64,000 bases of DNA, from positions 248,001 through 312,000 of the forward strand of contig JANQPO010000004.1 in NCBI GenBank assembly GCA_028289445.1, in the 5' to 3' direction. The DNA comes from Tepidamorphaceae bacterium (GTDB taxonomy: Bacteria > Pseudomonadota > Alphaproteobacteria > Rhizobiales > JAKSCL01). The notes beneath the pieces are model-generated. The model ran no database searches. It was not told where the DNA came from and saw nothing but the letters and a program-made list of their open reading frames with translations. Both the position numbers and the translations under genes were made by a program. Positions 17,692 to 27,041 of the stretch are shown here, in pieces; within the stretch, counting starts at the first letter, position 1; each line of letters opens with the position of its first letter.

Positions 17692-18885
17692 GTGCAAGGC
17701 TATGTGGCGGGACGTTTATTGGCGTTCAGCCTTTGCGTCTCGACATGGCTTTTGTCCGGCTTTGCCATGGCGTGTGCCACTATGAGCGCGTCGACAAAGG
17801 CCACGCTGAAGCCCATCCCGTTCTCAGCGCTCACTGGCTGGGCGGACGATGATGTCGCGGCAGCCTTTGCGCCGTTCTTGCGAACCTGCACACGCATCCA
17901 AGACGCCGGCGCAGCGCCCCGACCGGCTGTTGCGCCGGATTCAAGCCTGCTCTCCGTGTGTAAGATCGCAGCAGCGCTTGGCGCGAACCCGAACCCGCGG
18001 ACGATCCGAACTTTCTTCGAGGCCCATTTCGCGCCGCATGAGATCGTTGCGCCTACATCGAAGCTGACAGCGTACTACGAACCCGTCGTTGAAGGCGCAC
18101 GCACGCCGACGGATCGGTTTCGCCATCCGCTCTACACGAAGCCAGACGATCTCGTGACGGCAGCGGACGCAGCCGAAACGAGTATTGTCTTACCGCACGG
18201 CCTTGAAGCGGCGCAGCGACAAGGCGAAGGATTGGCGCCTTACGCCACAAGGGCCGAGATCGACGCTGGCGCTTTGGCCGGCAAGGGGCTGGAGCTCATC
18301 TATCTCGCCGATGCCGCCGATGCCTATTTCGTCCACATCCAGGGATCGACTCGCGTGCGGCTACCGGACGGCACACTGGAGCGCTATGGCTTCGCCGCGA
18401 AAAACGGCCATCCCTACCGCTCCGTCGGCCGCGCTCTGCTGGACAGCGGCACCATTCCGCCAGAAGCGGCGACGGCCGAAGACGTCAAGGCTTGGATGCG
18501 CGCCAATCCCAAGAGCGCCCGCACATTCATGCAGGTGAATCCCTCCTATGTTTTTTTCCAAAGGATCGAGGGCCTCGATACAGATCTCGGTCCGATCGGC
18601 GGCGCCGGCGTGCCGCTGACGTCGGGGCGCAGCCTAGCCGTCGATCATACGCTTCACGCCTATGGCTTGCCGTTTTGGATCGAGTCCCAACTCCCGGTCG
18701 GCGAGGGCGGGCGCATGGCGTCGTTCAGACGATTGATGATCGCGCAGGACACCGGCGCCGCGATCACCGGTCCGGCGCGCGGCGATCTCTTTTGGGGCAC
18801 GGGCCCCGAAGCCGGTGCGATCGCCGGGCGCGTCAACAATCCGGGCCGGTTCGTGGTGCTTCTGCCATGCGGGGCCGGGGAATGA
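17692..18885 (+). CDS. mltA: Membrane-bound lytic murein transglycosylase A
   Basis: MltA cleaves peptidoglycan glycan strands with 1,6-anhydro product formation. The start is a GTG at 17692, 3 bp after the preceding stop; the N-terminal 30 residues are hydrophobic with a cysteine in 'GFAMACATMS' that could be a lipoprotein-like site but is not a clean lipobox. The MltA core ('LTAYYEPVVEGARTP') is followed by the 3D domain with 'RSLAVDHTLHAYGLPFWIE' and 'AQDTGAAITGPARGDLFWG', including catalytic aspartates. The stop overlaps the smr start (ATGA). Confidence 0.92.
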   Translation: MQGYVAGRLLAFSLCVSTWLLSGFAMACATMSASTKATLKPIPFSALTGWADDDVAAAFAPFLRTCTRIQDAGAAPRPAVAPDSSLLSVCKIAAALGANPNPRTIRTFFEAHFAPHEIVAPTSKLTAYYEPVVEGARTPTDRFRHPLYTKPDDLVTAADAAETSIVLPHGLEAAQRQGEGLAPYATRAEIDAGALAGKGLELIYLADAADAYFVHIQGSTRVRLPDGTLERYGFAAKNGHPYRSVGRALLDSGTIPPEAATAEDVKAWMRANPKSARTFMQVNPSYVFFQRIEGLDTDLGPIGGAGVPLTSGRSLAVDHTLHAYGLPFWIESQLPVGEGGRMASFRRLMIAQDTGAAITGPARGDLFWGTGPEAGAIAGRVNNPGRFVVLLPCGAGE

Positions 18886-19430
18886 GCGAGCGAAAGCCGC
18901 CTGGACCGATCCCGAAGGATCATGCGTTGTGGATCTCGTATGCCCGCGAGGTCGCGCCCTTGCATCGCAAGGATGCGCCTCCCGTTTCGGACGAGGCCGC
19001 TCGAAAACCACAGAAAGAAGCCGCAGACACGCGGCGGTCAGCACAATCCGCCCCACCGCAGCGTCCGACGGCACCCACCGGCCTCGATCGCAAGACTCGT
19101 CAGAAGGTGACGCGCGGCCGCATGGCGATCGAAGCGACGATTGATCTCCACGGCATGCGGCAGGCGGAGGCGCATCAAGCCCTCGTTCGCTTCATCAAGG
19201 CATCGAGCGCCGCCGGGCGTGGCATCGTCCTGGTGATCACCGGGAAGGGTCGAACACCGGGCACAGATGAACCCTGGTGGCAGGCGCGCGAAAGCGGCGT
19301 CTTGCGTCGTCTGGTTCCGGACTGGCTGAGACAGGCCGATCTCTCGCCGCTCGTCGTTGGCTATGAACCCGCCGCGCGCAATCATGGCGGCGACGGCGCT
19401 TTCTACGTTCGTCTTCGTAGACGTCGCTAG
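18882..19430 (+). CDS. Smr-domain protein
   Basis: The 182-aa protein has a basic, proline-rich N-terminal half and a C-terminal Smr domain with the signature 'IDLHGMRQAEAHQAL' and 'VLVITGKGRTPG'. Smr domains are related to the MutS2 C-terminus and have endonuclease or RNA-cleavage activity in some members. The ATG at 18882 overlaps the mltA stop codon, a standard coupling; a longer upstream frame is only the mltA complement frame. The mltA-smr pair after a Tim44-domain gene is conserved in this order of bacteria. Confidence 0.88.
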   Translation: MSERKPPGPIPKDHALWISYAREVAPLHRKDAPPVSDEAARKPQKEAADTRRSAQSAPPQRPTAPTGLDRKTRQKVTRGRMAIEATIDLHGMRQAEAHQALVRFIKASSAAGRGIVLVITGKGRTPGTDEPWWQARESGVLRRLVPDWLRQADLSPLVVGYEPAARNHGGDGAFYVRLRRRR

Positions 19431-19477
19431 AGCATGGTCGCGAAAAGGCGGGATGGGTTCTCGGATAAGAACTTGCG
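19431..19477. repeat. Degenerate Hyphomicrobiales-type intergenic palindrome
   Basis: The whole smr-hslU gap resembles the dispersed palindrome of rhizobial genomes (AGCATG...CGAAAAG...GGTT.TCGG...). Here it begins AGCATGGTCGCGAAAAGGCG, followed by GGGTTCTCGG and a degenerate right arm. A second relative is at 56290. It could fold into a hairpin at the convergent 3' ends. Confidence 0.5.
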
Positions 19478-20782
19478 CTAAAGAATATAGCGGCTGAGAT
19501 CGGCGTTCTTGGCGAGATCGCCGATATTTCGCTCGACGAACTCCGCATCGATCGTGATCTCTTCGCCGGACCGGTCCGGTGCGGTGAACGAAATCTCGTC
19601 GAGCACCCGCTCCATCACCGTTTGCAGGCGCCTTGCGCCGATGTTCTCCACGGTCGAATTGATCTCCACGGCAAGCGTCGCGATGGCGTCGACGGCATCG
19701 TCGGTAAATGTCAGCTCAAGCTCCTCCGTCGCCATCAGCGCGACATACTGCTTGATGAGACAAGCCTCGGTCTCCGTCAGAATGCGCCGGAAGTCCTCCT
19801 TGTCGAGGGGTCGCAACTCGACCCGGATTGGCAGTCGGCCCTGAAGCTCCGGCAACAGGTCCGACGGCTTGGCGATATGAAACGCGCCAGACGCGATGAA
19901 GAGGATATGGTCCGTCTTCACCGGCCCGTGCTTGGTCGCCACCGTCGTGCCCTCGATCAGCGGCAAGAGGTCGCGCTGCACGCCTTCCCGCGACACGTCG
20001 CCGGCGCGGCCTTCGCGGGCGCAGATCTTGTCGATCTCGTCGAGGAAGACGATACCGTTGTTCTCGGTGATCGAGACCGCTTCCTGAATGAGCTGGTCCT
20101 CATCGAGAAGCTTATCGGATTCCTCTGCGATCAGCAGTTCGTAAGAGTCCTTGACCAGGACGCGGCGCGTCTTGGTGCGGCCGCCGAACGCCTTGCCCAG
20201 CATGTCGTTCAAATTGATCATGCCGATATTGGCGCCGGGCATGCCCGGGATTTCGAGACCGCCGAGCCCGCCGCCGGTGTCGCGCACCTCGACTTCGATT
20301 TCCTTGTCGTCGAGTTCGCCTGAGCGCAATTTCTGACGGAAGGAATCGCGCGTTGATTTCGATGCGGTTTCCCCGACCAGCGCATCGACCACGCGCTCTT
20401 CGGCGTTGAGGTGGGCGCGGGCCGACACGCCTTTGCGCTTGGTCTCGCGCACCAGGCCAATCGCGGCTTCGACCAGGTCGCGGACAATCTGTTCGACATC
20501 GCGGCCGACATAGCCGACTTCGGTGAACTTGGTTGCCTCGACCTTGATAAATGGCGCATTGGCCAGCTTGGCGAGCCGGCGGGAAATCTCCGTCTTGCCG
20601 ACGCCGGTCGGTCCGATCATGAGGATGTTCTTCGGCAGCACCTCCTCGCGCATCGTGTCGTCCAGCCGCTGCCGTCGCCAGCGATTGCGCAACGCGATGG
20701 CGACCGCGCGCTTGGCGTCCTTCTGGCCGATAATGAACCGGTCCAGCTCGGAGACGATCTCGCGGGGCGAAAAGTCGGTCAT
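19478..20782 (-). CDS. hslU: ATP-dependent protease ATPase subunit HslU
   Basis: HslU unfolds substrates for the HslV peptidase. The 434-aa protein has '[20 protein letters not shown]' at the start, Walker A 'GPTGVGKTE' (57-65), the inserted I domain (about 110-235), Walker B '[11 protein letters not shown]' and the C-terminal tail ending 'SRYIL', which docks into HslV. hslV lies 27 bp upstream on the same strand, so they form an operon. Confidence 0.97.
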   Translation of the reverse strand: MTDFSPREIVSELDRFIIGQKDAKRAVAIALRNRWRRQRLDDTMREEVLPKNILMIGPTGVGKTEISRRLAKLANAPFIKVEATKFTEVGYVGRDVEQIVRDLVEAAIGLVRETKRKGVSARAHLNAEERVVDALVGETASKSTRDSFRQKLRSGELDDKEIEVEVRDTGGGLGGLEIPGMPGANIGMINLNDMLGKAFGGRTKTRRVLVKDSYELLIAEESDKLLDEDQLIQEAVSITENNGIVFLDEIDKICAREGRAGDVSREGVQRDLLPLIEGTTVATKHGPVKTDHILFIASGAFHIAKPSDLLPELQGRLPIRVELRPLDKEDFRRILTETEACLIKQYVALMATEELELTFTDDAVDAIATLAVEINSTVENIGARRLQTVMERVLDEISFTAPDRSGEEITIDAEFVERNIGDLAKNADLSRYIL

Positions 20783-20809
20783 GATGAGGGGCTCAAACGA
20801 AAGACAGAC

Positions 20810-21382
20810 TCAAGCGGCATCGAGACTCTCGATAACCAGCTGCGTGTTGGTATAGACACAAATGTCAGCGGCGATCGCCATCGCCTTGCGGGCGATGTCT
20901 TCGGCGGAGTCGTCCGTGTCGGCCAGCGCCCGTGCGGCCGCCAGGGCGTAGTTGCCGCCGGACCCGATCGCCATGATGCCGTCTTCCGGCTCCAGGACAT
21001 CGCCGGTGCCGGTCAGAACCAGGCTGACCGACTTGTCCGCCACCAGCATCATCGCTTCCAGGCGGCGCAGATAACGGTCCGTGCGCCAATCCTTTGCCAT
21101 CTCGACGCACGCCCGCGTCAGCTGTCCCGGATACTGCTCAAGCTTGCTCTCAAGCCGCTCAAACAGCGTGAACGCATCCGCCGTCGCTCCGGCGAAGCCG
21201 CCGATCACGTCACCATTGGCAAGCGGCCGCACCTTCTTCGCATTGTGCTTGATCACCGTCTGGCCAAGACTCACCTGACCGTCGCCGGCGATCACCACTT
21301 TGCCACCCTTTCGGATGGTCAGGATTGTGGTGCCGTGCCAGGTCGGGAGCGGCGCGGTCGGCGATGAGCCGGCATTTGTCAT
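20810..21382 (-). CDS. hslV: ATP-dependent protease proteolytic subunit HslV
   Basis: HslV is the threonine peptidase of the HslUV complex. A 16- to 17-residue propeptide precedes the catalytic threonine in '[20 protein letters not shown]'; '[14 protein letters not shown]' lies in the second half. The length (190 aa) includes this alphaproteobacterial propeptide. It is divergent from hisB, the usual arrangement in Hyphomicrobiales. Confidence 0.97.
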   Translation of the reverse strand: MTNAGSSPTAPLPTWHGTTILTIRKGGKVVIAGDGQVSLGQTVIKHNAKKVRPLANGDVIGGFAGATADAFTLFERLESKLEQYPGQLTRACVEMAKDWRTDRYLRRLEAMMLVADKSVSLVLTGTGDVLEPEDGIMAIGSGGNYALAAARALADTDDSAEDIARKAMAIAADICVYTNTQLVIESLDAA

Positions 21383-21531
21383 GAAGGTCTCCGGAGCGTC
21401 AATGCGCCCCTATGTAGGCCGTTTGCCGACAAACGCAAATCTTCTCTTTCGTGTCATCGCGAGTGGCCACGGCTGGGACTTCTTGCTAAAAGCCGTCGCG
21501 ATCAATACCGAGACCGAATACGTTCGCCGTT

Positions 21532-22119
21532 ATGCGCCAAGCCACGATTACCCGCGAAACCCGCGAAACCCAGATTACCGTGTCGGTCGACCTCGACGGC
21601 ACTGGCAAGTCGACGATTCAAACTGGCGTCGGCTTTCTCGATCACATGCTCGATCAAATCGCACGCCACGGCCTGTTCGATCTGACGGTGGAGGCCAAGG
21701 GCGATCTCCACATCGACGATCACCACACGGTGGAAGATATCGGGATAACCCTGGGACAAGCTGTGGCACAAGCACTTGGCGACAAGCGCGGCATTCGCCG
21801 CTATGCCGCCGTGACACTGCCCATGGATGAAGCGCTTTCTCGCGTCGCCCTCGATTTCTCGGGCCGGCCAGTTCTAGTGTGGCGGGTTGGGTTTTCCCGC
21901 GACAAGATCGGCACGCTTGATACCGAGCTGGTGCGCGAGTGGTTTCACGCCTTTGCGATGAACGCCGGCCTGACGCTGCATGTGGAAACGTTTTACGGCG
22001 ACAATGCACACCACGTCGCGGAGAGTTGCTTCAAGGGACTGGCGCGCGCGCTTCGTCAAGCCGTTGAAATCGATCCGCGCGATGCCGACCGAGTGCCGTC
22101 CACCAAAGGCTCGCTTTAG
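21532..22119 (+). CDS. hisB: Imidazoleglycerol-phosphate dehydratase
   Basis: HisB (monofunctional type) removes water from imidazole glycerol phosphate in histidine synthesis. Both metal-binding motifs are present: '[13 protein letters not shown]' (about 60-72) and '[16 protein letters not shown]' (about 160-175). The 195-aa length is normal. It starts a short plus-strand run hisB-DUF2628-hisH with 5-bp and 4-bp junctions. Confidence 0.97.
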   Translation: MRQATITRETRETQITVSVDLDGTGKSTIQTGVGFLDHMLDQIARHGLFDLTVEAKGDLHIDDHHTVEDIGITLGQAVAQALGDKRGIRRYAAVTLPMDEALSRVALDFSGRPVLVWRVGFSRDKIGTLDTELVREWFHAFAMNAGLTLHVETFYGDNAHHVAESCFKGLARALRQAVEIDPRDADRVPSTKGSL

Positions 22120-22124
22120 GACCG

Positions 22125-22619
22125 ATGGCGAAAACATTCACAATTCATCTGCCGCCAGGCGGCGCAGCGCGAACGATTGCCGGCGCCGACACTTTGATCT
22201 TCGTGAAGGACGGCTTCGTCTGGCTCGCGTTCCTGTTTCCGATCCTGTGGATGCTCTTTCACTTCATGGGATGGCCGATCCTTGGCTATCTCGCGCTCAT
22301 TTTGGTCGCGGAGGTCATACTCGTCATGCTGGATGCCAGCGATGCCGCGATGATTGCCGCAGCACTGCTGCTTCAGATCGTGTTCGGCTTCGAAGCGAAC
22401 GCTGTCCGGCGCTGGAGCCTCAAGCGGAAGGGCTGGCAGCTGATCGGTGTCGTCAACGGACGCGATCTGTCGGAAGCGGAGGAAAAGGCGTTCGATTGGT
22501 GGCTGTCCGGCGCCTTACGCGGCGTAGCACCGGTCGAGATCGCGATGGAGCCTGACGCCGAGCCGCAAGACGAGCCGGAGGTCATTGGTCTGTTTCCATC
22601 GCCCGAGGCTAAAACTTGA
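22125..22619 (+). CDS. DUF2628-type membrane protein
   Basis: This 164-aa protein has a soluble start, two or three hydrophobic helices between about residues 35 and 85 ('[20 protein letters not shown]', then '[20 protein letters not shown]'), and an acidic C-terminal tail. Genes of this type commonly lie between hisB and hisH in Hyphomicrobiales, and this one overlaps hisH by 4 bp. No enzymatic motif is visible and no role in histidine synthesis is established. Confidence 0.8.
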   Translation: MAKTFTIHLPPGGAARTIAGADTLIFVKDGFVWLAFLFPILWMLFHFMGWPILGYLALILVAEVILVMLDASDAAMIAAALLLQIVFGFEANAVRRWSLKRKGWQLIGVVNGRDLSEAEEKAFDWWLSGALRGVAPVEIAMEPDAEPQDEPEVIGLFPSPEAKT

Positions 22620-23263
22620 CGACAGCCATCATCGATTACGGCTCGGGCAATTTGCGTTCGGCTGAAAAGGCATTTGCGCGCGCTGCTGAGGAAAATGGGG
22701 CCGATGCCGATGTCCGGGTCACGCGAGAACCGGATACGGTAGCCGGCGCGGACCGCATCGTTTTACCCGGTGTCGGCGCGTTCGCCGACTGCGCCGAAGG
22801 GCTGGATGCGGTTCCGGGACTTGCCACCGCGCTAACGGAAGCCGTTGTTGACAAGGGTCGACCGTTTCTTGGCATCTGCGTTGGCATGCAGTTGATGGCC
22901 ACGCGCGGCGAGGAGCGTCGCACAACACCGGGGTTCGACTGGATACCGGGTGCAGTGCGGCGGATTACGCCCAGCGATCCGGCGCTGAAAATCCCCCATA
23001 TGGGCTGGAACACGATCGAAGCCCAACCGCACGCGCTTCTGGCTGGGATCGAGACCGGTCGGGATGGCCTGCATGCCTATTTCGTCCACTCCTTTCATTT
23101 GGAGGCGGACGATCCCGCGCATGTTGTGGCGACGGCCGACTATGGCGGACCGGTTACCGCGATCGTCGCGCGCGACAATCTCTTCGGCACCCAGTTTCAC
23201 CCGGAGAAGAGTCAGACGCTGGGCCTGAAGTTGATCGCCAATTTCCTGTCCTGGGCGCCGTAA
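22616..23263 (+). CDS. hisH: Imidazole glycerol phosphate synthase, glutaminase subunit
   Basis: HisH releases ammonia from glutamine for HisF. The glutamine amidotransferase class I triad is visible: cysteine in '[12 protein letters not shown]' (about 81-92) and the histidine-glutamate pair in 'TQFHPEKSQ' near the C-terminus. In related genomes hisA and hisF follow at once; here the next gene is convergent (bufD) and no histidine gene follows, so the pathway is split here. Confidence 0.95.
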   Translation: MTTAIIDYGSGNLRSAEKAFARAAEENGADADVRVTREPDTVAGADRIVLPGVGAFADCAEGLDAVPGLATALTEAVVDKGRPFLGICVGMQLMATRGEERRTTPGFDWIPGAVRRITPSDPALKIPHMGWNTIEAQPHALLAGIETGRDGLHAYFVHSFHLEADDPAHVVATADYGGPVTAIVARDNLFGTQFHPEKSQTLGLKLIANFLSWAP

Positions 23264-23416
23264 CCTGATACGCCAAGGAGCGCGCGAACCCGAAGGGTTC
23301 ATACGGTCGAATGGCCATCGGCCAGCCGGACCCCGGGCGGTCCAGCGGACCATCCCGAACGCACTCAAAATTCAGCAAATGGCCTCATCCGAATTTGCCG
23401 CTTCACACATGCGGGT

Positions 23417-23989
23417 TCAATTCGGCTCTGTGATCCGTTGCGTAGCAAATCGCCGGCCAAACAAGAAATCTAGTGACACGAAACCGGGTCCCCGAAGAAC
23501 CAGGAACAAGAGCAAGAATACCCACAGTGCCCTTTGATCGAGGATCACGGCGTTGGACAGATTGTCGAACCACGCGCCGATCGTGGCGGCATCGACACCG
23601 TGAAACGCGATGTCCACATAGCTCTGGACGATGATGAAAACGATCATTCCGAGCGCCGCCAGTCGCGTAAACAAGCCGATCACAATCAAGATGGGCAGAA
23701 TAACCTCAGCGTAGGAGCCAGCGTAAACAATAAGCCCGTAGGGAAAAAAGGCGACTTGTGACGCGTCATAACCCGCCGCCTCTACAATCGGCGGCACAAT
23801 CTGAAAATAGGCCGCATCCGCAATCGAAAACGGTCCGCCTTCGAACTTTGTGAGCGCGGAATTCATGAAGTACATGAAGAGGACACCGGCAAAAACGACC
23901 CGGGCCGCAAGACCCATGAGCCACCCGTCGGTTGCCCGGTCCAACGAATCAACGAGCGTTTTATGAAGGTTGAAAAGCCCTGAAATCAT
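23417..23989 (-). CDS. bufD: DoxX-family membrane protein of the bufferin operon (BufD)
   Basis: The 190-aa protein has at least four membrane helices typical of DoxX proteins ('ARVVFAGVLFMYFMNSALTK', 'VILPILIVIGLFTRLAALGM', 'VILDQRALWVFLLLFLVLRG'). DoxX proteins recur as the last gene of bufferin-type clusters. The start overlaps the end of bufC by 4 bp, so it is translationally coupled. Its job in the cluster (transport, redox, membrane scaffold) is not established; the assignment rests on family and position. Confidence 0.82.
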   Translation of the reverse strand: MISGLFNLHKTLVDSLDRATDGWLMGLAARVVFAGVLFMYFMNSALTKFEGGPFSIADAAYFQIVPPIVEAAGYDASQVAFFPYGLIVYAGSYAEVILPILIVIGLFTRLAALGMIVFIIVQSYVDIAFHGVDAATIGAWFDNLSNAVILDQRALWVFLLLFLVLRGPGFVSLDFLFGRRFATQRITEPN

Positions 23990-24795
23990 CGATTGCCCCC
24001 TGGGGTAGGCCGCTCGATGGCCATGACGCAGCCGGTCTCGAACAGGCCCGATAGATGAAGCGATAGATCAAATTCCGAAACCTGATCGGCCGCTACATCT
24101 GCGGCCGATTGAAGCGTCTGGCCCCTCATCAGGCCCGCAAGAAACTCTCCAGCCCCGCCTGAAAGCGCGCGCGTATTTACCTCGATTGCGGGTCGCACGA
24201 CAAGCGCGTCTTCACTGGCAGAGATATCCGGCGGACTTAGTTCGGAGCGCCCCGTGCAGTCTGCCCAGATCGAGACAATTGGATACTTCGAACGCACCAA
24301 ATGCGTAGAGGGATGAAATGTGAACCTCACATCTCCGACGTCTTCGGGTGGAATGTCGCCAAGCTTTTCGATCGGCACTGATGTTGCGTCCGCTGCGTGA
24401 TACGCTTGAAGCTGCGCCCATTCGAGCCGGGCAATGTCGGCGAGATAGGGCACCTGGCTCGCCGGCGGAAAATCCGATAGGAAATAGGCAAAATCGCCTC
24501 CGAAGCGAAAGAGCAGCGGTGATCTGGGCGGGAATTGCACGGCGAATTCGCGCGCCGTTGCCCTGAAGAACTCCGATCCGACAAGTGCCTCCACGGCCGG
24601 ATAGGTCGCAGCTAACGCATCAATCTCCGCAGTCGCGACATTGTTGCGGTAGACATTGAAGCGTTTGATCGGCGGTACCGAACCTGGATGTGTCACGTCC
24701 TCGGGCACCGGGCCGTCTGGGCGACGCAAGGACGCGGCGAACGCACGTTGTTGTTTAGACAGCGATGGCACCACGTCGATCCGCCGACTTTTCAC
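23986..24795 (-). CDS. bufC: DUF2063 partner protein of the bufferin-modifying enzyme (BufC)
   Basis: The 269-aa protein carries the DUF2063 N-terminal domain: 'QQRAFAASLRRPDGPVPEDV', 'RFNVYRNNVATAEIDALAATYPAVEALVG' pattern (split here as RFNVYRNNVATAE and ATYPAVEALVG), then 'PYLADIARLEWAQLQAYHAA'. Proteins of this family pair with DUF692 oxidases and are thought to recognise the precursor peptide. The start overlaps the 3' end of bufB by 41 bp; a shorter GTG start at residue 8 or 9 would reduce that. It lies in order after bufB and before bufD. Confidence 0.88.
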   Translation of the reverse strand: MKSRRIDVVPSLSKQQRAFAASLRRPDGPVPEDVTHPGSVPPIKRFNVYRNNVATAEIDALAATYPAVEALVGSEFFRATAREFAVQFPPRSPLLFRFGGDFAYFLSDFPPASQVPYLADIARLEWAQLQAYHAADATSVPIEKLGDIPPEDVGDVRFTFHPSTHLVRSKYPIVSIWADCTGRSELSPPDISASEDALVVRPAIEVNTRALSGGAGEFLAGLMRGQTLQSAADVAADQVSEFDLSLHLSGLFETGCVMAIERPTPGGNR

Positions 24796-25642
24796 CTAAC
24801 AGGATCGCTTCTGCCGCCAAAGCCTCGTTGAACAGGGTTTGCCAGTCTGGGATGTCGGTATCCCACTCGACCAATGTCGGAAGCGCACCCGCGCTCCGAA
24901 TGGTCCGGTCATAGAGCGCCCATACGGGATCCGCAACCGCACGGTCATGCGCATCGATCAACAGCAAGCACCCCTCATCGTCGCTGTCTGGTGCGTGCCC
25001 TCCCAGATGAATCTCGCCAACGCTTTCAAGCGGGAACGCATCCAGATAGGCATGAGCCGACATGTCGTGATTTGCAGCCGATACGAAGACATTGTTGACG
25101 TCGAGCAGCAGTCCACACCCCGTGCGTTTGGAAACTTCGGACAGAAACTCCACCTCGCTCATCGTGCTCGTCTGAAAGGCAATATAGGTCGACGGGTTCT
25201 CAAGAAGCATCTGCCGTCCAAGAACGGTCTGTACTTCGTCGATGTGGTTGCAAACGGTTTGAAGAGTTTCCCGATTGTAGGGGACCGGCAGCAGGTCGGT
25301 CAGGTAGATATCTTCATGTGTGGACCATGCCAAATGCTCCGAAAACAGCCCCGGTTCGTATCGGTCCACCAGTTTTTTCAAGCGAAGAAGGTGATCTTGG
25401 TCAAGTGGCTGAGACGCACCTATCGAAAGACCGACACCATGCAGGGATAGCGGCCATTCACGTCTTATCCGGGTCAGATAATGGTGCGGCGCACCTCCGT
25501 CCCCCATGTAGTTTTCCGCATGCACCTCGAACCATCCGATGTCCGGTTTGACGGACAGGATGTCTTCGTAGTGCTCTGCCTTCAGGCCGACGCCGGCGCG
25601 TGAGGGAATTTCCGCAGCGATCATTGGATTGATGATGGGCAT
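24755..25642 (-). CDS. bufB: DUF692 iron-dependent peptide-modifying oxidase (BufB, MbnB/TglH-like)
   Basis: DUF692 enzymes are TIM-barrel multi-iron oxidases that modify cysteines of ribosomal peptides (methanobactin MbnB, TglH, bufferin BufB). From the ATG at 25642 the protein is 295 aa. Motifs in order are FEVHAENYM (38-46), HGVGLS (68-73), SEHLAWS (101-107), LENPSTY (147-153), LLDVNNVF (179-186), EIHLGGH (210-216) and VEWDTDIP (258-265); the conserved histidine, glutamate, aspartate and asparagine positions would ligate iron. Starts at 25681 or 25624 are also possible. The gene lies between the precursor bufA and its partner bufC. Confidence 0.92.
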   Translation of the reverse strand: MPIINPMIAAEIPSRAGVGLKAEHYEDILSVKPDIGWFEVHAENYMGDGGAPHHYLTRIRREWPLSLHGVGLSIGASQPLDQDHLLRLKKLVDRYEPGLFSEHLAWSTHEDIYLTDLLPVPYNRETLQTVCNHIDEVQTVLGRQMLLENPSTYIAFQTSTMSEVEFLSEVSKRTGCGLLLDVNNVFVSAANHDMSAHAYLDAFPLESVGEIHLGGHAPDSDDEGCLLLIDAHDRAVADPVWALYDRTIRSAGALPTLVEWDTDIPDWQTLFNEALAAEAILLGEKSADRRGAIAV

Positions 25643-25687
25643 TGATGGCGGACCGCATCTGACTGACGCGATCCGCCACAATCATGA

Positions 25688-26017
25688 TCAGGTTGGAAGG
25701 TCGCGATCGAGCTGCTCAAGCGATCCCGTCCGGTCGCCAGGAAGTTCAAACTGGGCGTTCGCTTCCTCGACGCCATATTTCACGCAGTCGCCCTTGGGGA
25801 CAAGTGTCCAGGCATTGCCTTGATAGTCGACGGTCGACGTTCCGGCGCAAGTCGTTCCCGGGCCGGCAGCGCAGTCGTTCTGGCCTTTAAGCGAAATGCC
25901 GTAACATTTTTCCTTCGCTTGTGCGTCAGCTGTCGTCGGTGTGCCCGCAGCACCCACAGCGACTGCCACCGCGCCTGCAATCGCGGCCGCCGTGAAGTGT
26001 TTTGTTGACTTGGCCAT
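25688..26017 (-). CDS. bufA: Bufferin-type precursor peptide (BufA1, DUF2282)
   Basis: The 109-aa product has a long signal sequence ('[16 protein letters not shown]') cut near 'ADAQA', followed by a short core with four cysteines at 38, 49, 57 and 78 in the DUF2282 pattern ('[17 protein letters not shown]', 'TTCAGTS', 'VPKGDC'). In bufferins such cysteines are converted to thiooxazoles or joined as disulfides and the exported product sequesters copper. The C-terminal stretch after C78 (about 30 residues, acidic, no cysteine) is longer than in many relatives. The operon order YHS-bufA-bufB-bufC-bufD is intact. A GAGGAGACT ribosome-binding stretch lies 7 to 8 bases before the ATG. Confidence 0.88.
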   Translation of the reverse strand: MAKSTKHFTAAAIAGAVAVAVGAAGTPTTADAQAKEKCYGISLKGQNDCAAGPGTTCAGTSTVDYQGNAWTLVPKGDCVKYGVEEANAQFELPGDRTGSLEQLDRDLPT

Positions 26018-26084
26018 TTAGGAGTCTCCTCTTTTCAGCATTTTGGGATAGCGACAAGAAACATGTAAATCGGATGAACCGGTG

Positions 26085-26636
26085 TCAATCCGACTCCGGG
26101 GCAAGCGTGGTATAGGTGCCATTGTTGGCGTCGATCGCGGTCCAGAGCTTATCAGAAGCCGGTGCAGTCTCCTTCGACGACCAATTGTTGTCGGCAGTTT
26201 CGATGAATCCCGTGATGTCTTCTTCCCAGAAGTTCACGACGTTCGGCGTGATATTCAGGTAAAGCTTGCCGTCGACGATACGCCACAGATTCGGGTTAGC
26301 CGGCACCTTGCCTCCTTTCGCAAGTCCGTATGCGCAATGGCCGTCGTATTGTGGCGCATACTTCTCAGGATTCGCCAGGAATCTGTCGCGGTTTTCCTCA
26401 CTTGCAAATGCCCATTTGGCACCATTCCAATCAGCCGTGATCGACGCCTTGCCGGGGATCGCGGACGGCTGTTTCGACCCGACCGCCGATTGTTCCAGAG
26501 AGAAATACGCGACCGGATCATAGCCAGACACTGCAAACCCGGTTTCGTCGACATATTGCTGACCCGCATATGCTTGCGAATACGCAATCACGGCGAGAAA
26601 AGCGCCAGACAAATATGATGAAATACGTTTCCGCAT
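26085..26636 (-). CDS. Exported YHS-domain protein
   Basis: The ATG at 26636 gives 183 aa with a signal peptide ('SGAFLAVIAYSQAYA', cut before GQQYVDE). A YHS domain follows ('SGYDPVAYFSLEQSA', 'FASEENRDRFLANPEKYAPQ', 'DGHCAYGLAKGGKVP', 'RIVDGKLYLNI'). YHS domains are small folds often found in copper or heavy-metal contexts and may bind metal. It lies 67 bp upstream of bufA on the same strand and may be the operon's first gene. The C-terminal third (about 50 residues, 'FWEEDITGFIETADNNWS' on) has no motif I recognise. An open extension upstream to 26891 lacks conserved sequence. Confidence 0.82.
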   Translation of the reverse strand: MRKRISSYLSGAFLAVIAYSQAYAGQQYVDETGFAVSGYDPVAYFSLEQSAVGSKQPSAIPGKASITADWNGAKWAFASEENRDRFLANPEKYAPQYDGHCAYGLAKGGKVPANPNLWRIVDGKLYLNITPNVVNFWEEDITGFIETADNNWSSKETAPASDKLWTAIDANNGTYTTLAPESD

Positions 26637-27041
26637 CTTGCGCACTCCTGATTTGGGGCGGGAACAGTGGCAAACGGTCAAAGCCCCGGGGAATCTCGAC
26701 CGTGACGACTGCGAAAAATCGGGAACTCCCCAGAGAAAGCAACTCAACGTCAAACACAAAATCGTGTGGAACGTATGACGACGGGCATTTTCAACGCCAG
26801 CTCCTACCAAGAGATCGCAACACCCCCTGGCAAGGCCATCCATCATGTCTCCAAAGCGGGGATAAGTCTGTCTACTGAGGCGCCTGCGCATGAACTGCGC
26901 AACCCGGAAGGCACCTGAAGTGGCGCTCTCCCATAATGCCCGGACAAAGCGGGGTGAACTCCAATATGGCTCGAAAGCCTACCTCAGGGAGGGCTACTTT
27001 TCAGGGGGGCAGGCCAATAACAAGGAAACTTATCAGGAAAG
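26637..27041. other. Gene-free stretch between the YHS gene and tRNA-Leu
   Basis: No coding pattern is convincing on either strand. The segment must hold the promoter of the minus-strand YHS/buf operon on its left side; I see a possible TTTGACC at about 26675-26685 (minus strand) but no clear partner -10. The rest, next to the 3' end of the tRNA, shows no repeat or element that I can name. Confidence 0.5.
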
